From: JAVEDQ01 sp963783105
Lineage (GTDB): Bacteria; Actinomycetota; Actinomycetes; Frankiales; Frankiaceae
Length of the DNA stretch: 64,000 nucleotides
Direction of reading: 5' to 3'
Assembly: GCA_963783105.1 (NCBI GenBank)
Contig: CAWAMI010000009.1
Span: 121,579-185,578 of the forward strand
Shown: positions 60,061 to 64,000 of the stretch, in pieces
Layout: every line of letters begins with the position of its first letter
Position numbering within the stretch: position 1 is the first letter of the stretch
Position numbers and translations under genes: made by a program
The notes under the pieces: model-generated
Seen by the model: only the letters and a program-made list of their open reading frames with translations
The model's database searches: none
Told to the model about the DNA's origin: nothing

Positions 60061-62508
60061 CTACTCCGCGGCCGCCCGGTGCGCGGCGATCCGCTCGGGC
60101 GTCAGCGTGTACGGGTAGACGGCGACCTCGTCCACGTCACCGACGACCGGGCCGTTGAGGTTGAACGGCACGTTCGGGAACGGGGCGAGGTTGTCGGCCC
60201 CGACCCGCCACACGCCCTTCGTCGCCACCTTCGGCGTGAAGGAGGACGTCTCGGTCGTGCTCGCCACCTTCAGCCCGTCGACGTAGAGGGCCATCCCTGT
60301 GGTGCTGCTCTGCGTCGCGACCACGTGGTGCCAGGTGCCGTCGTTGTAGGAGGGCAGCGTCCACACGTAGCAGGTGCCGCCGACCATGTACCGGTTCGTC
60401 GCGCGGCAGGTCTTGCCGTCCTTGGTGAAGATCGAGTAGACGAGCTGACCGCTGTTCATCATGTAGAGCGTGCGGTCCGGCGCCGTGCTCTTGGTGGTGG
60501 CGGTGTTGCTCCAGCCGATCAGCCGTCCGCCGTTCCGGTTGGTCGGGTCGACGCGGATCCACGCCTCGAGGGAGTAGTTCGCCGGCGGCAGTGCCGGGGC
60601 GGTGGTCGGGGAGACGCCGCTGCTCGTGTTGTTGTTGAGCCGGATGGCCTTGTTGGCGTCGATGGCACCCGGCCGGTTCAGCGTCGGCGCCCCGCGGAGC
60701 GTCCCGGTGGCGTTGTTCCCACTGCTGTCCTTCGCGGTGGTGCCGCCCGTCTCGTCGAGCCGCCAGTAGACGGAGGGCTTGTCGAGCAGGACGGAGCTCT
60801 TGTATCCGCCGGTCGCCGCCGCGGCCACGTCCACCGTGACGGAGTTGCGGCGCACCAGGCCGTCGGCGTCCGTGACGGTCACCTGGTAGGTGTGCGGCCC
60901 GGCCGGGACCGCCGTGTCCCGATAGGTGTAGACGGGGCTCTGCCACCACGGGGAGGCGACGGGAGTCGCCGTGCCGGGCGTCGTGGCGCCCGTCAGCGGC
61001 GCGCCGTCCCGGGTGATCGAGTAGCTCAACGTCGTGTCGTCCGGGTCGCTCGAGCCGGTCCACCGGACGGTGACCTTGCCCGGCGCCGGGCTCGTCCCCG
61101 TGATGCGGATGGTCGCCGGGGCCGTCGTGTCCGGCCCGGGGGCGAACGTCGTGATGCCCCGCTGGTCGACCCCGTTCACCTGCGTGAACTGCCCGCCGAC
61201 CCACAGATGGGTGCCGTCGGTGGCCATCGCGCGCGGGCCGATCTCGTTGGCGGTGGCGCCGTTGGTCGGGCCGGCGTTCACCGTCGGGTACCAGGTGAGC
61301 AGCCGACCGCCGCTGTTGGGCGTGCCGTCGGCGCGTGCCTGCTCGGCCAGCAGGTGGTGCCAGGAGCTGGAGTCGTTGGCGAACGGCCGCTGCGGGAACC
61401 CGCCCGTGGGGAGCCGGCTGCAGTCGTGCGAGTGCGAGCCGATGTAGAGCGCGTTGCCGATCAGGGCGAGAGCCTGGGTGGCGCCGAGGCAGTTGCTCTT
61501 CCAGTTGAGCTCGCCGGTGAGGGCGTTCACCGACGCCTGCCCGTCGAACCAGCCGTACCCGGTGCCCTCGGCGCCGACGTAGATGTCCGTGCCGTCCGTC
61601 GTCAGCACCTTGACGTCCGACCGGTTGCCGTCGGCGGGACTCGGGATGATGGCGTTCGACATCGGGCCGTTGACGTCGCCGGTGGCCTGGTCGACCTGCG
61701 CGATGCCGCTGTGCGGTGCGCCGTTGACGGTGCGGAAGGTGCCGCCGAGCACGAGGTTGCCGCTGTCGGCACCGGGCCCGACCATGAGGGCGTAGACGGC
61801 GGCGTCGATCGTCGGCGTCCAGTCGGTTCGCAACGCGTTGGTGGCCGTGGCCCACGAGGCGGCGCGCGGCTGGGCGACGACGGCGCCGGAGGCGTCCTTG
61901 ACGCTCGTGAACGCACCGCCGAGGTAGACGTTGTCGTTCGTGCTGGCGATCGCCCGGACCGTGCCGTTCGCGCCCGGGTTCCAGGGCAGCTGCATCTGCG
62001 CGCTCGTCGCGCCGGTCTTGGTCAGGTCGAAACCGACGGCGCGGGCGCGGGCCACGTTGTTGACGTAGGTGAACTCGCCGCCGGCGTAGATGCGGCTGCC
62101 GTCCGGCGTGACGGACAGGGCCCAGACCTTGGCGGAGATCTTGGGGTCCTGCCACGCGCCGATGCCGGGGCAGGGCCAGGCGGCGGTGCAGGGCTTGCCC
62201 GCGTTCGGCCCGGTGGCGTTGAAGGCCGCGAGGCGTTGCATCGGGATCTCCTGGGCGTCCCCGGCCGCGGTGCCGGGCGGGCGGATCGCCGTGAACTCCC
62301 CGGCGGCCCAGACGACACCGTTGTTGTAGGCGAGCGCCCAGACCGCGTCGTTCGTCTGCCACATGGCGCCGGGCGTGGCCGGCAGCGTCTCCGGGGTGGC
62401 CGCGGTGCCGGTCATCGCCCCGGCGTCGGGGATGCCGGACAGCAGCGCCGCAGCCGGCAGGAGCCCCGCGAACAGCAGGGCGGTACGTCGGCGCAGTGCT
62501 CGGCGCAT
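60061..62508 (-). CDS. Secreted beta-propeller plus LamG protein
   Basis: 815 residues from ATG 62508 with GAAAGG five bases upstream; an open frame reaching 62802 lacks signal features and is rejected. Signal peptide ALLFAGLLPAAALLSG ... DAGA. Propeller strands VWAAGEFTAIRPPG, IYAGGEFTYVNNVA, VYLGGAFTSVKD, SNCLGATQALALIG and SHSHDCSRLPTGGFPQ; LamG PSVYWRLDETGGTTAKDSSG with the Cys pair (KTCRATNRYMVGGTCYVW) and YNDGTWHHVVATQSS. Ends HRAAAE. First transcribed of the triplet. Confidence 0.85.
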   Translation of the reverse strand: MRRALRRRTALLFAGLLPAAALLSGIPDAGAMTGTAATPETLPATPGAMWQTNDAVWALAYNNGVVWAAGEFTAIRPPGTAAGDAQEIPMQRLAAFNATGPNAGKPCTAAWPCPGIGAWQDPKISAKVWALSVTPDGSRIYAGGEFTYVNNVARARAVGFDLTKTGATSAQMQLPWNPGANGTVRAIASTNDNVYLGGAFTSVKDASGAVVAQPRAASWATATNALRTDWTPTIDAAVYALMVGPGADSGNLVLGGTFRTVNGAPHSGIAQVDQATGDVNGPMSNAIIPSPADGNRSDVKVLTTDGTDIYVGAEGTGYGWFDGQASVNALTGELNWKSNCLGATQALALIGNALYIGSHSHDCSRLPTGGFPQRPFANDSSSWHHLLAEQARADGTPNSGGRLLTWYPTVNAGPTNGATANEIGPRAMATDGTHLWVGGQFTQVNGVDQRGITTFAPGPDTTAPATIRITGTSPAPGKVTVRWTGSSDPDDTTLSYSITRDGAPLTGATTPGTATPVASPWWQSPVYTYRDTAVPAGPHTYQVTVTDADGLVRRNSVTVDVAAAATGGYKSSVLLDKPSVYWRLDETGGTTAKDSSGNNATGTLRGAPTLNRPGAIDANKAIRLNNNTSSGVSPTTAPALPPANYSLEAWIRVDPTNRNGGRLIGWSNTATTKSTAPDRTLYMMNSGQLVYSIFTKDGKTCRATNRYMVGGTCYVWTLPSYNDGTWHHVVATQSSTTGMALYVDGLKVASTTETSSFTPKVATKGVWRVGADNLAPFPNVPFNLNGPVVGDVDEVAVYPYTLTPERIAAHRAAAE

Positions 62509-62859
62509 GCTGACCTTTCGGGGTGGGCGAGCTCGGGAACCCGGGCCCGCTCGAAGGCCGCTGATCGAGCAGCACCGGTCGCGCCGCCGTCCTCGCGGTT
62601 CTGTTGACAGAGAGTAATGGGCTTCGTCCGCGTTTTGTCTCAAAAAAGAAACAAGCGCGGACCGTTTTTCCCTAGTCCGAAGGGGCCAGCGGGCACCGCC
62701 TGTGGCGGCAGCCATCGCGCGGGGTCGGCCGCCGTCGGTGCCACGCCCCGGCGAGATGTCGATTGTGTGACTCGGCTGACGGGTCCCACACCCCCCTGAC
62801 ATGCTTCGCCTTCCCCCATCGATCCGGCTGCGGCCGCTGCCCGGCCAAGAAAGGTGCCG
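62509..62859. other. Divergent intergenic region before the last sulfotransferase gene
   Basis: 351 bp with no gene. Part of it is markedly A/T-richer than the surroundings (an A-rich run near 62641-62655). TTGACA at 62604-62609 is a perfect minus-35 word, though I see no good minus-10 at 16-18 bp. It probably carries the promoters of the propeller triplet (minus) and the sulfotransferase (plus). Confidence 0.45.
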
Positions 62860-63828
62860 ATGTCACGCACCAGGGTGTCCATCGTGTTCCTCGTCGGCAT
62901 GGGGCGTTCCGGCACGACCCTGCTGTCGCGGCTGCTCGACCTCGAGCCCGGCTATCGCGCGGTCGGGGAGCTTCGCTACCTGGCCGATCCGGCGAGCTAC
63001 CAGGCGCCGTGCGGTTGCGGCGCTCCGCAGGCGGAGTGCGCCGAGTGGAAGCCGGTGGCCGATCTGATGGCCGACCCCGCGAAGGCCCGGGATTGGCGGT
63101 ACGCCATCTTCGCCCCGCAGCGGGACCAGCTGACCGGGCTCGCGGCTCCCTCGAGGCCGAGTGCGGGGCTGGAGCGCGCCCTCGAGTCGGTGCGTCTGGT
63201 CTACGAGACGCTCGCCCGGGACGGTTCCGTCCTCGTGGACGAGTCCAAGACGCCGTGGATGGGTTATCTGCTGTCGATGCAGCCCTGGGCGGAGGTGCGC
63301 TTCGTCGAGCTGGTGCGTGCCCCGACGGACGTGATCCGGTCGCGGTCGACGGCGAAGGGCTACCAGCCGCCGACGCCGTCGGAGGTGGTCGGGAAGCAGT
63401 GGTTGCGGACCTGCATGACGACGGCGCTCCTGCGGCGCCGCACGTCCGCCCCGTGGCTGCGGATCAGCTACAGCGACCTCGTGAACGAACCGCAGAAGGT
63501 GCTCACGCAGATCCTCGGCCACGAGCCGCAGGGGCTGCGTCGCGAGGACGGGGAGTGGGTCTTCGAGGCGGTGCCCACCCACATCTTCCGGTCGAACTCC
63601 GACAAGCTCCGCCGCGGGCGGGACACCGTTCGCCCCTCGACCGGTCGTCCCGCTCCGCTGTCGCCCGAGGCCGGGCGCTGGGCGCGGCTGGCCGACCGGT
63701 ACTGGCGGCGCTTCATGGCCGGCCGCGTCGCCGTGGCGCGCAACTGGTCGCCCGCGGTCGCCTTGATGCCGCGGGTCGCAGCCGAGCACGACGCTGCTGC
63801 GCCGGTGCGGGTAGCGGCGAAGCTCTAA
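62860..63828 (+). CDS. Sulfotransferase family protein
   Basis: 322 residues from ATG 62860, with AAAGG five bases upstream. PSB loop IVFLVGMGRSGTTLLSRLL, then CGCGAPQAECAEW (the Cys cluster shared with 53813-54721), VDESKTPWMGYLLSMQPW and VRFVELVRAPTDVIRSRS, where the usual RDP is RAP. The two proteins share a PNHIYLSN/PTHIFRSN-type C-terminal block and KLRRGxD(S/T)VRPS, so they are paralogues, one on each side of the propeller triplet. Confidence 0.85.
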   Translation: MSRTRVSIVFLVGMGRSGTTLLSRLLDLEPGYRAVGELRYLADPASYQAPCGCGAPQAECAEWKPVADLMADPAKARDWRYAIFAPQRDQLTGLAAPSRPSAGLERALESVRLVYETLARDGSVLVDESKTPWMGYLLSMQPWAEVRFVELVRAPTDVIRSRSTAKGYQPPTPSEVVGKQWLRTCMTTALLRRRTSAPWLRISYSDLVNEPQKVLTQILGHEPQGLRREDGEWVFEAVPTHIFRSNSDKLRRGRDTVRPSTGRPAPLSPEAGRWARLADRYWRRFMAGRVAVARNWSPAVALMPRVAAEHDAAAPVRVAAKL

Positions 63829-63954
63829 TCGTCCAGCCGACCCAGTCCCCGGACGGGCCGTCGCCCTCGATGTGGGGTCAGGAGCCATCGGGACGTCGGC
63901 CGGATGCCGCTTCCTTGTTGCTTCCCGGTCGCTTTCGCACGTGACGCTGAGGTC

Positions 63955-64000
63955 ATGTGGTGGTTACTACTGGCCTGGCTGACGTTCAGCGTCGTGGGTG
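63955..64000 (+). CDS. Start of a further gene, membrane or secreted protein, cut by window edge
   Basis: ATG 63955 preceded closely by GAGG opens a frame reading MWWLLLAWLTFSVVG up to the end of the window. This looks like a signal peptide or first membrane helix. Nothing more can be said. Confidence 0.4.
   Translation, partial: MWWLLLAWLTFSVVG

Noticed and set aside
57358..62607. 1749-codon plus-strand open frame opposite the propeller/LamG genes
   Set aside because: It runs through three well-supported minus-strand genes and their intergenic regions; its sequence is shadow-like.
62604..62632. Sigma-70-like promoter from TTGACA at 62604
   Set aside because: No acceptable minus-10 hexamer at 16-18 bp on the plus strand, so I list it only as a note.

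Overview
The window is very GC-rich, gene-dense bacterial chromosome with many GTG starts and 4-base start/stop overlaps. The order tRNA-Gln, glmU, prs, rplY/ctc, pth, and an actinobacterial-style ydaO riboswitch point to an Actinomycetota (actinomycete) genome. I cannot name the genus from sequence alone. There is no phage, transposase or CRISPR array.

Layout. (1) Bases 1-5910 are housekeeping: the end of a TerC-like gene, a small membrane protein, a helix-turn-helix protein whose 3' end overlaps tRNA-Gln(UUG), then glmU-prs, rplY and pth. (2) From 6069 to the right edge nearly everything looks like one large exopolysaccharide / cell-surface glycan locus. 6069-26777 holds the initiating sugar-phosphate transferase, a secreted lipoprotein, a FemAB/GNAT-like and an ATP-grasp protein, a kinase/nucleotidyltransferase pair, a minus-strand operon of three GT4 transferases plus a polysaccharide deacetylase, then a plus-strand operon with a GT2, a Wzz-like protein, a Wzy polymerase fused to a second Wzz-like domain, a GT-C-like membrane protein with a Lys/Pro/Ala tail (frameshifted in this sequence) and a small membrane protein. 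(3) 27044-31786: two secreted beta-propeller/LamG lipoproteins. (4) 32065-41637: sulfotransferase, Wzx flippase, a second Wzy, a Wzz/Wzc-like protein that has lost its P-loop, a predicted extracellular glycosidase, a GT4 and an APH-like kinase. (5) 41674-48895: a lipoprotein and three more predicted secreted glycosidases, one behind a c-di-AMP riboswitch. (6) 48936-49499: a 125-bp tandem repeat followed by 21-bp repeats. (7) 49502-54721: GT4, TagF/TagB-like polyol-phosphate transferase, a bifunctional CDP-ribitol synthase-like enzyme and a sulfotransferase. (8) 54885-62508: three more propeller/LamG secreted proteins in tandem, then another sulfotransferase and the start of one more gene.

How it fits together (inference): a Wzx/Wzy-type polysaccharide is started on a lipid carrier at the membrane, extended by several GTs, flipped and polymerised by one or two Wzy/Wzz sets, and possibly decorated with sulfate, ribitol phosphate and amide-linked groups. 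Outside the cell a family of four clan GH-A-like glycosidases and five propeller/LamG proteins would trim or bind it. Control by c-di-AMP would tie part of this to cell-wall or osmotic status.
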